In this document: piece after piece, positions 41,201 to 56,200 of the stretch
How positions within the stretch are numbered: the stretch's first letter is position 1
Layout: each line of letters starts with the position of its first letter
Source of the DNA: Hyposmocoma kahamanoa
Taxonomy: Eukaryota > Arthropoda > Insecta > Lepidoptera > Cosmopterigidae
Length of the DNA: 64,000 nt
Direction: 5' to 3'
Assembly (NCBI RefSeq): GCF_003589595.1
Contig: NW_020654242.1
Coordinates: 425,151-489,150 of the forward strand
Notes under the pieces: generated by a model
What the model was told of the DNA's origin: nothing
Seen by the model: only the letters and a program-made list of their open reading frames with translations
Database searches by the model: none
Made by a program: the position numbers and the translations under genes

Positions 41201-44200
41201 TAAACACCTAAATCATTTGATGAAGCCAAACAGTTTTTTCGCTTCTCCTCAGGTCACTAGCCTATTGGAAATTTACCTGACTATACAATTCGACAGAACT
41301 CTCCCCCTTCAACTGATGCCCAGTCAGGTACGTGTTGTGGCTGCTGGCTATGTAGTACTGGCTTAGAGGCCCCGACATTTCCTTGGATAGGTTCTCTTTA
41401 TCGGCATTTTCATTTGGGGTTTTGCTGCAATATAAAATATGTTTATATTTATCAGAAACTATTCATAAGGTAGTAGTAGGCGATGTTATACTTGACTATA
41501 ACTATAACTTTGGTTGCTATTTATGCTTTAAATTGACAAAATATATATGCTTATGATTGGCATAGATTTAATTTGAGTTGACCAAATTAACGCACACACT
41601 CAACATAACCCCGCACCCCGTGTGGCGAGTGCCATGGACTCACATATAGACAACCACAAAGTACATTCTAACTCACGAGAGAAGTAAATGTTCTCCATAC
41701 AAATTTTCTCCCAGCCCGGCAATCGAATTTGGGACCTATGCGTGGTAGGCATGGTAACCGCTCGGACGGAGTCAGTAGGCAGTTAAATAAAAAAATATGC
41801 TGCTAGTTCTTAAAATATAATTTCAGTTGACAAATTGTGCTGTTAGTTAACAAATGATGTTTTAAGTTGAAAAATTATGCTTTAATTTGACAAATCATGT
41901 TTTATTTGACGACATATTATTATGCTTTTAATTGACTTAAACCATAATTTTAGTTCACATAATATGATTTTAGTTCAGAATATGTTTGGGATAGGTAATG
42001 TAATGAACAGAGGCAAGATTCACACGCTATACAGGATGTATCCATGAAAACCGATCATATTTTATTAAGTCACCTACGCTGAAAATGACCTTTCTCCTTT
42101 CCATCTATAAATTCTTGCAGTTAGTCTACTAACATCAATCTTTTCAATACCGTCATATTCTGTTACTCTTATAAATACCAAATTTAATCTTGCTATATTA
42201 AAAAACATACTTACCCAATCAAATTATTAGCTCTCCTCTGCTCAGGAACAAAGGCATAGTTATCTTTGTCGGTGAGAAACCTCACGAAGCCCTCGAAGGA
42301 GAGGCAGTGTTCAGCACGGAGGGTTGGATCCGGCTCGTGCCTCTGTTGACAATATTATTTAAATATATAACAGTGCGAGTTGCACACTAACATCGCTAGA
42401 TGACATCAAATCGAAATACATCAAGTAGTCATCCTTGAAAATAAATTTTGCAGTTGGTACATTCCATACCACATCCTAAAAATAAGTCACTTATAAGTTT
42501 TAACTAGAATTGCACTGGTGACGTAAGTACAGTCGGTACCCTACAGGTGCTTTTCTACGGGCGAGACGAGGCGAGGTTTAAAATTTCGATTCTCTCTCGA
42601 AATAAGCCGGCGAGACAAACCTACCTTCTGTCAACAGAAACAATGAATTACGAATTAATTGTAGAAGCAATACGTTGGAGTTTTGCTTAATAATGGTCCT
42701 CTTAATTTAACCAATACTACATTTCACTAAAAAAAGTCACATTGAAATTATAGCGAAATTAATTTCACAATTCCCAAGATATTAAGTTTGTTTAACACTT
42801 TTCACACTTATCTAATCGGAACCAAAAGGTCGTTTAAAGGGTAAGGTATCTTGGGGCTGTGACTGTACCTCTCAGTAAGACGTTACATCAATAAGTCTGT
42901 TAGCGTCAACTAATGTCTTCAATTCACTCCCCTTCGCCCTGTATCACACTGTGACATACTGTTGGGCAATGGCATCCTCTTTCTATTCTGCCCCTTTCTA
43001 AGATTAAACCTAGTCCCCATCCCGCGGTGGCATTTTCATTATTTGATTTTACATTCGGGAATTAATATCAACAACTCGACGTTTCGGACGTATTGCATCG
43101 TCTATTGTCTCCCATGGTCGTGAGTGTTGTGTGTCGGTCTAGAGTCACAAGTAGTTGGATAAACTCGTAGATGTTGACGCCCTCCAGTCCTTTCGAGACC
43201 ATGGACGTTGGCATACGTCCCGAATGTAAAATCAAATAGTGCGTGAATATAGTGACAGTTTAAATCATATTTTCCTTGACCGAAGCTTCTGGGTATCCAC
43301 TCTAATCGCATAATCTAGGAACGGAATAACCCCCTTTACACAGCCACTATCGCGCGTGTCCTGGAGCGTACAGGATTACGCGTGGGAGCGCCTACACGCG
43401 CAATCGTGCTCGATTACCAGTTTTTTAAGCTAACGCTTTATCGCGCGTGATCGCTCTGGTTCGTTTTTGTTACAACGGTAAGTGTGTCCGTGTAATAAAG
43501 ACTCAATCGCGCATGGTTGCTGCATCACGCGCGATAGAATGTCTGTGTAAAGCCCGCCATTGTCCATGTACAGTACAGTGGCTTCTTTGCCGTCTTGATA
43601 ATGGTAACCTTCAATTGTAATAGGGAAGTAAAACGCAAAGTTTGAAACAGGTGGCGCTGCTCATGCTCTACCCATAAAACTTTATAAATCTATTTTCTGA
43701 AATCCATGTTTCGAAATTTCCGAAAACTATACGGGGAAATGTATTTGCTCCCGCGCAAGTCGCGAGCTGTCGTGTTAGGGGGGCCGCCCTGACTTTATGG
43801 TACAAGATGTCGTCCTTACGTTATTTTTTTAATTTTTGTTTTATTTATTTATTATGATCAGGTTACAAATGTGACGGTGTGACCACCTTACATCGTCATT
43901 CCACATTTTTATCGCCTTTCTCCGGTTCCTGGCCACTCGTATTTACATTTAAATTTTGAATTGTTCCATAGCTCGTTTGTTTCGCATTTTGATTTTGTTT
44001 GATTCCATTGTCACTCCCTGCCCGATCTTCTCGTTAATTTTTTGATCCGTTTACCAGTCACCAAAAATCAATGCGCGATAAACATTTTAAATATCACAAA
44101 TATTAATAAAACGGGAATAATATTTATAAAACTGGATTTATTACCACCAGTTCCTTAATTAAAATTCAAGAGGGAATTTTGAACTTTAAACGTATTAACA

Positions 44201-47200
44201 ACTCGGCCGCCCCGTAATCAATTAGCATAAAATTTGAAACTAGCATTAATAATACAAACTAGTGGGAATAAATATGTTATTTATATTTTAAGGTTACAAT
44301 TTTGTTCCACGTGGAACTGAATATGGGATACTGGGAATAAAGGCAATTGGTTCTACAGGTCATGACGAAGCCCAAATTTTGAATTCCGATCTGTGACCTC
44401 AGATCGACTCATCCGAAGAACAAAGTCCGATGTGATTATATAACGAAAAGAATAAGTACGTTACGAGAATAATTTCGTTATTCAAACTAAGGCCTATGTA
44501 AAGGTGTTTTTACAATTTATATATCTTGTTTCGTTTCGGAAATTATAAAATCGAACAACAGTCGATCTGACTTCCACAGCGAAGAAAAACGAACAAAATG
44601 TACCATGTCCTGAGAACAAGTGGTCTTGCACATAGACCTTTGTTCTACGGATGAGTCGAGATACTTGATTGCCTCACCTGTATAATATCCTTAAGTTGCT
44701 GCTCAGTCTTAGCTTCGTTCTGTCTGGTCTCACAGAACTTGCCAAGGGTCGGCAACGATAAAACGCGTCCGCTTACATCTGGACAGGCTCCTGGAGAAAA
44801 AAGTTAGCTTTGAGATACGGGATGATATATGTCTTGTATGTTATTTAATAGCAATAGAGCACCTTGTGAAAGAGTTCGTCCAGGGAAGTACTGCCATCTT
44901 ACCTATTCGCCAAGCAGTAACGTGAGCATCACTGCGTTCCGGTTTTGAAGAGTGCTGGTGAAATTACAGGCACATGGGACTTTTCAGCTTATGTCTCAGA
45001 GTGACGGGCACAGTGGCAGGTCTTTGCGATTCAAAGCTCCGAGCGGACTGCAACTGTTAAGGAGGCGTGTCGCTTGGCACCAGATGCATGACTTGTTCGC
45101 CCCGTCACTTGATATTAAATAATCTCAGTACAGAGTACTAAAAAAACCCATCTCAAAAGTACGTGGAATTACGTCTATTTGCCAAGTTTTATTGACATAT
45201 TCCCGAGTTCGCCCCTATACAGGACTTGAGGCAGGAGATAATAAAAATCGGTTCTCACTACTCAAAGTATATTGAGAAAAAACGCCTTGAATTGGAGAAT
45301 AGCAAAACCAACCACTAAAATAATTGCTCCTTAAGTAAAATTTAGGCGCTATTTATAAAAATGAATCTTTATGCGTGAACAGCCACCCTTAGAGGTGGAT
45401 GATTTTCTTCAAAATGAAATGGGACCACTATGGAGGTACCCTTTTTCTAACAAAAAAATAATCATGAAAAATCAGTAGGGTGGCTGTTCACGCGAACAGC
45501 CACCCTTAGAGTTGGATGATTTTATTCAAAATGAACTGGGACCACTATGGAAGTTGGAGGAGGGAGGACCATCCTTTTCCTAACAAAAAAAAGAATCATA
45601 AAAATCGGTTCACAAATACCGGTGCTATCGCTTAACACACGTACAAAAAAAACACAGTCGAATTGAGAACCTCCTCCTTTTTTGAAGTCGGTTAAAAACA
45701 AATCAAAATCCGGATCTACTAGACCGTCCTAATGCCCAGTCATACGTATGATTGTGAGGCTTGCCCATTCACACCAAAAGAAGAGAACATATTCTTGGTG
45801 GCTGAGAGAAAGGTTATCAGGGAAAAATTAGGACTAGCCTAACGAGAGGATGGTAGTTGTTGCTCAACCAAACATCTTCGGCGAAACCAAAGCGCACATA
45901 CTTCGTCCCCAACCCACATTAGGACAGCGTGGCTGACCACGGCCCAGACCCTCGCCTGAGCCTCGCAGTGGGAAGTGTAAATGGGCTGTTATTGAGAATT
46001 CAGGGATATTCAAGGTGTGAATAGGCATTATTTTAATGTTAAAAAATGGTTATTCTTATAATACCTGGTAAAGCGGCAGCCGCCAATAAATCGAAGGCTT
46101 TCTTCCTTCCCGCCTTGTCACTCGGCGGTTCTAAATCTAGTGATCCATTTCTTGTTAATAGGCCTGAAATGAAAACATACAAGTAGTTGTTATTGATGAA
46201 GGAAAAACAATGGATGAGCCTTGATTACAATCAGACCCGTTGTCGGAAAAACTCGTACATTCACAATTTAAAACACTATGAAATCTTGATAATGATTGGT
46301 CGTAGTATCAAATTTAATAATCTCAGTACAGAATACTAAAAAAACCGACCTCAAAAGTACGTAGAATTACGTCTATTTGCTAAGTTAGTTCGCCATTATA
46401 CAGGACTTAACACTGGAGATAATAAAAATCGGTTCTCACTACTCAAAGTATATTAAGAGAAAAACGCCTTGAATTGGAGAAATAGCAAAATCAACCATTA
46501 AAGTAATTGCTCCTAATGTAATGTTAGGCGCTATTTATGAAAATGAATCTTCATGCGTGAACAGCCACCCTTAGAGGTGGATGATTTTCTTCAAAATGAA
46601 ATGGGGCCACTATGGAAGTACCCCCTTTCCAACAAAAAAGTAATCATGAAAATCGGTTCACAAATACCGGAGTTATCGCGTAACATACATACAAAAAAAA
46701 CATACAGTCGAATTGAGAACCTCCTCCTTTTTTGAAGTCGGTTAAAAAGAAACATGGTCTTGATTGTCAATTTAAAGTTTCCATCAATGTGCCATCTAGC
46801 GGTTAATAGTTGAACGATGACGAACTCGAGACGTTAATTTAGTTTTCCTTAAAAGAAGTTTTTTTGAACTTTTTTTGTTAGAAAAAGGGTACCTACATAG
46901 TGGTCCCATTTCATTTTGAAGAAAATCATCCACCTCTAAGGCTGGCTGTTCACGCATAAAGATTAATTTTTTTAAATAGCGCCTAAATTTTACTTATGAA
47001 GCAATTATTTTAGTGGCTGGTTTTGCTATTCTCCAATTCAAGGCGTTTTTCTCTCAATGTACTTTGAGTAGTGAGAACCGATTGTTATTATCTCCTGTGT
47101 CAAGTCCTGTATAGGGGCGAACTAGGGGATATCAATAAAACTTGGCAAACAGACTTAATTCCACATACTTTTAAGGTCGGTTTTTTAGTACTCTGATCGG

Positions 47201-50200
47201 CACTGCAATTGTTATGGATAGAGGTGTAGCTTGCCAACAGGCGCACGACTTGTTGGTCCCATTACTTATATTAAAAATATATACAACAATATTTTCAGAC
47301 ACTGGAAAAAATCATGTCAATGGGTTTCAGTTTAGTATTCAGACTAAATATTCGTATTGCTTTCAACTTTGAAGTGTTTTGCGGCTACAGAGATGTATTT
47401 AACGATGCCCTTACCAGTTCTGAACACAGTCTTCCCTCTAAACAGTTCTGGTGATGATCTGCTCTTCTCGGCAAGCAGCGGTGACCTGTTTCTGGGCACT
47501 GCCAGCTGCTCGAACACGTCACGGAGCTCCGAGCGCATCACTAGGCTGTCGAAAAATAAATAAATTGTTAACGTTAACGTCTTTTCTTTTTGAGAAGAAG
47601 ATTTCGTTAGACTATGTTTAACAAAGACTGCCTTTCTTCAATGAATGAAATATTATTTATTGCACATTACAATTACAATGACAACACATAACACTAACGT
47701 AAGTATCACAGAGTAAGCCAATGTGCAACTGGCGGCTTTATTGCTAAATAGCAATTTCTTCCAGGCAATCTTAGGATAGAAACGTAAGAGCTGGAAAAGG
47801 GTGGGGTGCAAATAAGGATTATCCTGTTTTTACGATATCAAGTGACGGGAAGGACAAGTTGTGGGCCTGATGGTAAGTTGGTGACCAGAACGAGGGCTGG
47901 CAAAAAATAAGCTTAACTAGGCAAAGGGAAAACTTTACCCGCTTCCCGGAATGTTCAACTTGTCTGGAAAATAATTTTCCTTTTTGTATAACAATAATCT
48001 CAGTACAGAGTACTAAAAAAACCGATCTCAAAAGTACGTGGAATTACATAGAATTACCACGTTTTATTGAAATCGGTTATCGGAAAGTGCGCAAACCCGG
48101 ATTCATCCCCTAGTTCGCCATTCTACGGGACTTGATATGGGAGATAATAAAAATCTGTTCTCACTACTCAAAGTATATTGAGCGAAAAACGCCTTGAATT
48201 GAAGAATAGAAAAATCAACCATTAAAATAATTGCACCTTATAGTAAAATTTAGGCGCTATTTATAAAAATGAATCTTCATGTGTGAAGAGCTACCCTTAG
48301 AGGTGAATGATTTTCTTCAAAATTAAATGGGACCACTATGGAGGTGATTTTCATGATTCTTTTTTGTTGGAAAGAGAGTTCTTTCGAACAAAAAAAGAAT
48401 CACAAATACGGGAGTTATCGCGTAACATACATACAAAAAACAAAAAACAACATACAGTCGAATTGAGAACCTCCTTTTTTTAGGAGTAGAGCTCCTTGTG
48501 AAGGAGATGCTTCAGGGAAGAGCTGCCACCTTACCTATTCCTGCCTCGGAGCAGTAATGTGAGATTACTGTGTTCCGGTTTTGAAAGGTAAGGGTGAAGT
48601 TACGTGCGTAATTTTGTGAGTTGCGTTTTTTGCGTTGCGCAGTTTGCGCTCGACCGAAATCCGGTTGCAGCGGTAGACGAAAATATTTTATTCAGTTGCT
48701 TTTAAGCGTTTATACGGGGTTTATGTTTTTGTCGTAATAATGTAATGTCTCCATTAAAAATAGTATGCATTTATGAAGCATTACAAGACGGTTTAGAAAA
48801 AGAAAAAGAAGCTGGGTACAATCCTCAAAGTCCTCTCAATGTGAAATGGTTAAAGTATGGGCAGTTTCATATATTATATACAAGTTTATGTATAAATGTT
48901 TTTCAATAATTATTAAGCCTAGTAAAACTTTTATTACTAAGTCAGATACAAATATGAGACACACCATCAGTACAGAAGAAAGACTAATAATAACAAACAA
49001 CTAAGTAGTTCAATTATTTTTATTTTAATCTCCGTATCGAACATTTTCGCAAGATACGTCTATACTCACGCGCATCCTATACCAAAGTGTTCCCTCACGC
49101 CTACCTCCACTCGCGCCAGACCGTCACACGATGCGACGGAAAGTCAGTCGTCATCAGTGAATCGTCAGATAATGCATTTTGGGTCGTCGTGTAAACAAAC
49201 CGTAACTACGCTACTCACACAAAGGGTGCTGGTGAAATTACAGGCACATGGGACTTGTCAACTTATGTCTCAGGGTGACAGGCGCAGTGGCAGTGCCCAC
49301 AAGATCTTCGCGGTTAAAAGCTTTTAGTGGCACTGCAACTGTTACGTATAGGCGTGTCTCTTGCCACCAGACGCACAACTTGTTCGTTCCGTCACTAGAT
49401 ATTATAAGTATTTCGCATGAGGTCATCCACTTTTAGGTTTCTTCGTGTGCAGTAAAGAAGAATTGTATTGTGATGTCTTACCTAAAACTGCGAAACAAAG
49501 CGACGAAGTCCATAAAATCAAGCTGCGTGTCATATCCCACGGAGCCTGTTCTCAAATGTTTCAGATTCTCCCAGAACCGTTCGCTTGTTTCCAGTCTTCT
49601 TAAACTGAAACAGACAAATTTCAACATTATTATAACGTGTTACGGACGGCTGTGCCCGGTCAGAGCAGTACGAGTAGAATTGCTAGAATGATGAGAAATT
49701 CAGGAGCTCTGATTGGCCGAGTGGCGTCCACGGCGAATTGATAGGACCGGTACGGTGTGAGAGACAACGTATCGGTATAAATATAAGTAAGGTTTATTGT
49801 AATACTCATTCGTAAGTTTAGTTGCATTCAGTTCTATTCGATATTCTTATTCGGTTGTTCGATAAGTCAGATGGAGATAGAAATAACCTATTCAAGTCAG
49901 TTATATGGAATTGTATACAGTTCATTTCCTAAGATTCAATAAACCAAAAGATTTACGTTGGAGTTTTAGTGAAGAAAAGAAGGATACAGAAAGCAAAAGA
50001 AAGTCTGTTGAGAAGGATTCCAGCTAGCGCGCTGGAAATCCAACAATCTTGACGGATTTCTGCCGGGATCCAACATAACGTATTTAAGTCGAGTCACCGG
50101 AGAAGCGAGAAAAAATGTTTTGCTATTAAATAACGCCTTTAAAAAAACATACGCTACATCTAAGGATATTGCCTAGAGAATGTGCTAGTTTGTTACGCGA

Positions 50201-53200
50201 CAGGATGTGGGGGAGACGTACCAAATATAGAATAGGTGCACAATACTGGATACCCCGCTATAATGAAAACTAAACAACACCATCTTTTATTTAAAAACTA
50301 GAACTACTTCGTCAATGTAAGTTACCAATATTTTGCTAGTTGTCTGCGCAGTTTTGGCTTCAGTTCACTGTCAACATTCAAAGTATATTTTTCCATTCGA
50401 CGATTCTTTCAGATCTTGGCTTCAAAACGCGGTTAAAGTTAAGTACTTGTGGTTAAGTACTTGTGGTTAAGTACTTGTGGTATTATATTTTGTTACAGTA
50501 TTATATACTAGCTAGGCGCATAGTTAGAATATATATTTTAGCGATAATTGCGCAGGGTGTAATTTTCCTCACCGATTATTTGTACAATTAGGTGGTTACC
50601 TCAATATTGGATACCTAGGTATCCACAATACTAGTGTGGCGACTAAAAGATCGCACACTATTAGAGCGAACGAAGATCGCACTGGTTTTGGGCGAATGAT
50701 TAATAACGCGGTTTCCGCCACTAGTTGGGAACGTTCGTGAGATGCACCGAAGTTGAGACTTCGGCTGCCGTCGTGAACTCCGCCGCTGGCCATTGTTTGC
50801 TGCGCTCTGACGCTAGACGCACGCTCGCTTTGCCTTTAAAATTTACCGTTATCGCCCGCCATTACGTGAATAAATTGTGTTTAGTATTTTGCACATAGCT
50901 TGCGCTTACTGCCATCCGTTCCATGCCTAGCTTTCCACACTGAACTGTATCTTCTGTGTCTTTCGTGCTGTAACTGTAAAAGTGTAAAGTGTCTTCTTGT
51001 AATTAAACAGCGTAAATCGAACTTGAGTGTTTTCTTTGTGTTCCGGACTATAAACTGTAAATTGCCGTGATTCGCATAGTGCTACACTAGATATCCGATA
51101 TTGGGGTACATACATCACTCGTTATATAGTGTCTTTCATATTCAAATGTTTAATTATTTGTTTAGATGGGAGTCATTAAAAAAGATGACCGTTTAGATTT
51201 TTTTGCCTACTGCCTTTGCAAATTTAAAAGGATCGTATAAATAAAAAGATGTATAAACACATGCCTTGTAGGACTAGCACGTTAAGGCGCGACTTGCGCG
51301 AGAGCGACATAAAGCGTGAGATCTCTTTGCGAGAATAGTATTATATCGCGGTATATATCGCTCTCACGCTTGTCGCGCCCTATCGTGATAGCCCTACTGG
51401 TTAATATAGAGTACCCTATACTGGATATCCAATATTAAATAGTATTACCGTGTGCTGGATATTCATTATTAAAAAAAATTAGAAAAATCAACAACATTGT
51501 TGATTTTTCTAATTAAAACAAAATATCCAGTTCTTAGGTTTTCGCGATTGTTACACATAGGAAATGAAACTATTTTTCCGGATTTAAATCGCGTATATTT
51601 GATTTTTCAAACAAACCGACGTTTCGGGCCCTTTACAGGTCCCATGGTCACGGTTGACTGACCATGTCACACACACAGTCAATAATTATATAAAAAATAA
51701 ATGAACATAGATAAAAGTTTAATTCATTTTCCAATGTAAAGTCTTTAGATAGGCAATGACTGTGACTGTAATAAATATGAAATTTTAAATATTATATTAC
51801 TGTTTTTTCGAATGTTCAAAAAGGTATTATAAATTTGTTACGTCTCCCTTACTTTATCTGATCATGTAAAATCTTGAAAAATAAAAGTCTAAAACAATTA
51901 TTTAGGAATTAGATATCTAACTTTGTACATATTTTTGTCTGGAGATATTTATTTTTAAATACTACAGAGAAACTGCTAAATTTTGGTTTTCAACTGCATA
52001 TTATATAATAATTATTATTAAATATTAAATTCGTATTTATTAAAAATGGCTCAGCGGTTCAAACATTGTTTCAGAGGCAATACTACCTTGGCTCGAATTA
52101 TACATTTTTCCCATACTCATACGGTTCATCTTGCTTTGGCGTTATTTAAGTTTTTTTTTAGAAACGTAACTAAAACCATTTGAAAAATGTATATCGTATT
52201 ATTTAATTCAGTTGATATTTAAACAAAAATCATTGGTCAAAAAAATTTCGAGGTAAGTTGTGTTTTTTTCTATAGTAAAAATTTTTATGAATCGTGTTTT
52301 CACACCTTATAGTAATCAGTGTATATCCCCAATTTTACTATAAATATTTTTTTTCAAAGAGATTGATTCAACGCTTTGTTTGTTACATGTGCGGAATCAA
52401 GCAAAGCCATTTGAGGTTGTGTAAGACTCTTAACGACACACCGCGCCCTTTGCCCAGTCGCCAGCGGGCGTTCACGACATCGGACATGTGTCAAATTTTC
52501 TCCACCTTATTTTATTCATATTAATTGTCAGCGAGCGGGGCCCCCCCACAATCCCCATACCTCACCTCCTAAAATGTAGGCTTGCGTTGAAATACTTCGC
52601 CTTAAGTCAAATTTTTGGTAGACCTATTTCGAACCAGTCCGTGGCCCTTAACCAAGAATTTCCGTTAAAGCCTATAGTTTCGTTAATTTATTACAAAATT
52701 GGCTTTATTTGACATGCCAAATACGTAAATTACAAAAATTAAACTAAGAAGAACCATTCAAGTTAAAATAAAAAAGCATTAACTGCCTCCGTGGCCAAAC
52801 GGCTACCACGCTGGACTGCCATGTGGAGGTTCCGGGTTCGATTCCCTGGCCAGGAGAAATATTTGTGCCTACATTTATTTCTCTCGTGAATTTGTGGTTG
52901 TGCGTGTCCATGGCACCCGCGGTACAGGGTTTCCCTAGTCTCAGCATCTGAGGACTATGCTAATTACAAAGCTGTTATTCTTCTACGGCCTATCATAAAT
53001 TAGAATACCACAATCAAAATATATATGCATTGTGTTGTATAGAAAGGTATGCCCTCACCTACTCCTATTAGGCGATCCAGCCATGATGCTGGTGGCTGCA
53101 GCTGTCAGGCTGCTGTGCCGGGGTGCACATTGTTGGTGGTGACTTGATGTGGCCGAGTACGAGCTGGTAAAGGAAAATTTTGTTATTAGAAAATATTCTA

Positions 53201-56200
53201 TATATTTCCTTTTTTAATGACATTAAGTTACAGGACGAACAACGTGGGACAGGTGGTAAGCGACACGCCTGTCACCCTGAGACATAAGTTGATAAGTCCC
53301 ATGTGACACCAGCATCCTTTAAAACCAAATCAATCGAGAAATGGACCGAAGGAGTTTTTCTTTGTGTTCGATCTTTATATTAATAATTATAACAAACAAG
53401 TGGAGTCTGCCACGGTATTCTAGAAGACGTCGGTTCGAATCCGGCCGGATCGAAGGAATTTGAAGGAAGGGGTCGTTACGATCCCAACACAAAGCAGCAA
53501 TCGAGCGTATGGGTCTTTCGGGATGAGCCGAAACCAACCAAAGTGGCGCGCGTGCAAAGTGCCTCTAAGAGGATGATTGCTTCTTTTTTTAATAAAACTG
53601 GACACGTAGCCACTGTTGCTTTGGAGAATCGTTGTAGCCTGAATAGTGATTGGTACACGACCATTTGTTTGCCGGAAGTTATTGACAAACTCCATAATGT
53701 GGCCATTCGTTTCATGTGGCGTTCTTTTGAGTGGAGTAATTTCACATAAAAATAATTGAATATCAATTAAACATCTCTAGCCGGGTCTGGTAGCTGTAAC
53801 TGGGTGACGAAATGTCATAAATTTCTCTTTCCTACTACACCTACTACCAAATTCAAAGATACGACTCAAGCACATATAAAAATTCGTGAGATCCGCTGGT
53901 TCGTTCCGAGGCTTAGTTGCTATATTTTTTTGAGTGTTCGATCTTTGAATTTGTATAATTATAACAAACTAGTGGAGTAATTTCACAAAAAACAATGAAT
54001 ATCATGACAGTAAAACATCGTGACTTTTAAAGACCTTAAAAGCAACCTGTGAAAGATTTACGCTGCGTTTCTATCAGAGATGTGCGAGGTAGCTAGGCGG
54101 TGTACGAGGAAAAAATCCAACAATACGTTTCCTAGCCTCGCTTAGCGCAGTTCTGGTGGAAAAGAGCTAGTGGAGTTAAGTATTTCTACATACAATAATT
54201 TCAATACAGAGTATCCCGTAGTTTGTCACTCTTAGAGGTGGAATATTTCTTCGAATTTAAATGGGACCAATATGGTATCCTCTTTCCAACAAAAAAGAAT
54301 AATCAAAATCATGCGATTTGTCAATTTTATGTATCAGGGTGACGGTGCAGTGGTAGTACCTCTTAGATCTATGCGAGTGAAGCTCTGAATGGCACTGCAC
54401 TGTTACGGGTAGGCGTGTGGCTTGATATCATAAAGAAGGTTAGTTAGTCCGAAATGACATTTTCTAGAAATAACGTTAGCTCGAATTTTCATAACCTCGA
54501 ATGTAATTTTCAGAGGAAAATGTTTTTTCCTTTAAACTTAACCTAACCTAACCGAACCTAATCGTGTCGTTGCGATAAACATCCAACATATCCTGAAAGA
54601 ACAACGGTTTCGTTATAATTCGGTTTTCGGTGTAATGAAAATTAGAACAAACGTTATTTCGGGAAAATAAAAACTCGAGTTTGTGATAGGTTTACCCATA
54701 AAAACATAGTTTTCTCGGTGGTAAGGTAACTTACCTATGTCGTGGTGACCCTTGAATTACTTCATCTTCACTTCTTGTACCGGATGTGTGTGTTGACCCG
54801 TAGCTCTTGGGAGAGCTAGTTTTTAGCTCTGAAGTTGATTTGTTCTTCTGTAAACATAATAATTATAAATTATTTTAAAAAACCGACCACTAAAGTTTGT
54901 GGAAATACATTTATTTGCCAAGTTTCATTGAAAACGGTTATCGGAAAGTAAAATCCAATGAACCGGCACACAGAGGCGACCGCGGAAGCGTTCCGGGCGC
55001 GGGGATATTTATAATGTACAAGTTCATACGTGGGTCGCACTATATCCGAAATAAATAAGAAAAAAATACTATAAATGGTCAGAAATGAATTTATTGTTTC
55101 TCAAAATATTCTCCATTAGCGTTAATGCAGTTTTTCATACGAATTAACTAACTTTGAAAAACATTTATGCCACTCCTCAGTGACAATCTCTGAAACATAT
55201 TTTTCATACCCTTCGACAGCCTCTTCAGGTGATGAAAATTATTGACCGCGTAACTGGTTCTTAATTTTTGGAAATAAATAAAAGTTACAAGGTGCCAGGT
55301 CGGGGCTGTACGCGGGATGGCTCATAAGGTCAACGTTGTTCACCTTTAAAAATTCATTTTACTGTATGGCCGTGTGAGAAGTGGCATTATCGTGGTGCAA
55401 GATGATACGGCGTTTACGGTCATTTTTACGGAGTTTGTCAATAACTTCCGGCAAACAAATGGTCGTGTACCAATCACTATTCACGGTACAACGATTCTGT
55501 TGTGTGTCCAGTTTTATTAAAAAAAGAAGCAATCATCCGCTTAGAGGCACTTTACACGCGCGTCACTATGTTTGGTTTCGGCTCATCTCGAAATACCCAT
55601 ACGCTCGATTGTTTCTATGTTTTGGGATCGTAACTATAAATCCAAGTTTCGTCACCTGTTACTATATCCCACACCAAATTTGACGCCCCTTCGTTGAATC
55701 TGGTAAGCATGGCATTGCACCAAGTGACGCGATCCGTTTTTTGAGCCTCAGTCAAATTGTGTTTTTTTTTTTATACATGACAGGCAAATGACTCCACTCC
55801 ACCTGATGTTAAGTGGAAAGTGGTATCCAAACGCGAAGGAACCTAGTGCAGCGATGGAATGGAATAACTGCACTAGCCACCTCCACCCTGCCTGCCTACA
55901 ATATGCCTGCAATGTGTGGGATCCATCGAGAGCACAGCTTTTTCACACCCAAATGTTTGAATCGTATTGATTGTATTTGACTCATGCCTATGCCTAAAGA
56001 TGCCCGAATCTCAAGGTATGTCATATGCCTGTCTGTTTTGGTCATACGGCGCTCAGCATCGATGTTTTTGTTGTTCACAGCAGTGGACGGGCGACCATCA
56101 CGAAATTCGTCACTGAGATTCACACGACCGCGTTTGAATTCTGCAAACCAGCTATAAATAGTCGTTTTGCATGGTGCTTCATCGCCAAAAGCAGTTTGAA

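Noticed and set aside
41800..41995. CRISPR-like array
   Set aside because: Units are degenerate with no unique spacers, and the DNA is eukaryotic; it is a minisatellite.
46553..46735. 60-aa plus ORF
   Set aside because: Lies inside dispersed repeat R2 and similar text recurs in other R2 copies without an open frame.
53420..53766. Minus ORFs of 91-96 aa
   Set aside because: Antisense of the mariner fragment and SINE.
55381..55683. 100-aa plus ORF
   Set aside because: It is the antisense of the broken mariner transposase.
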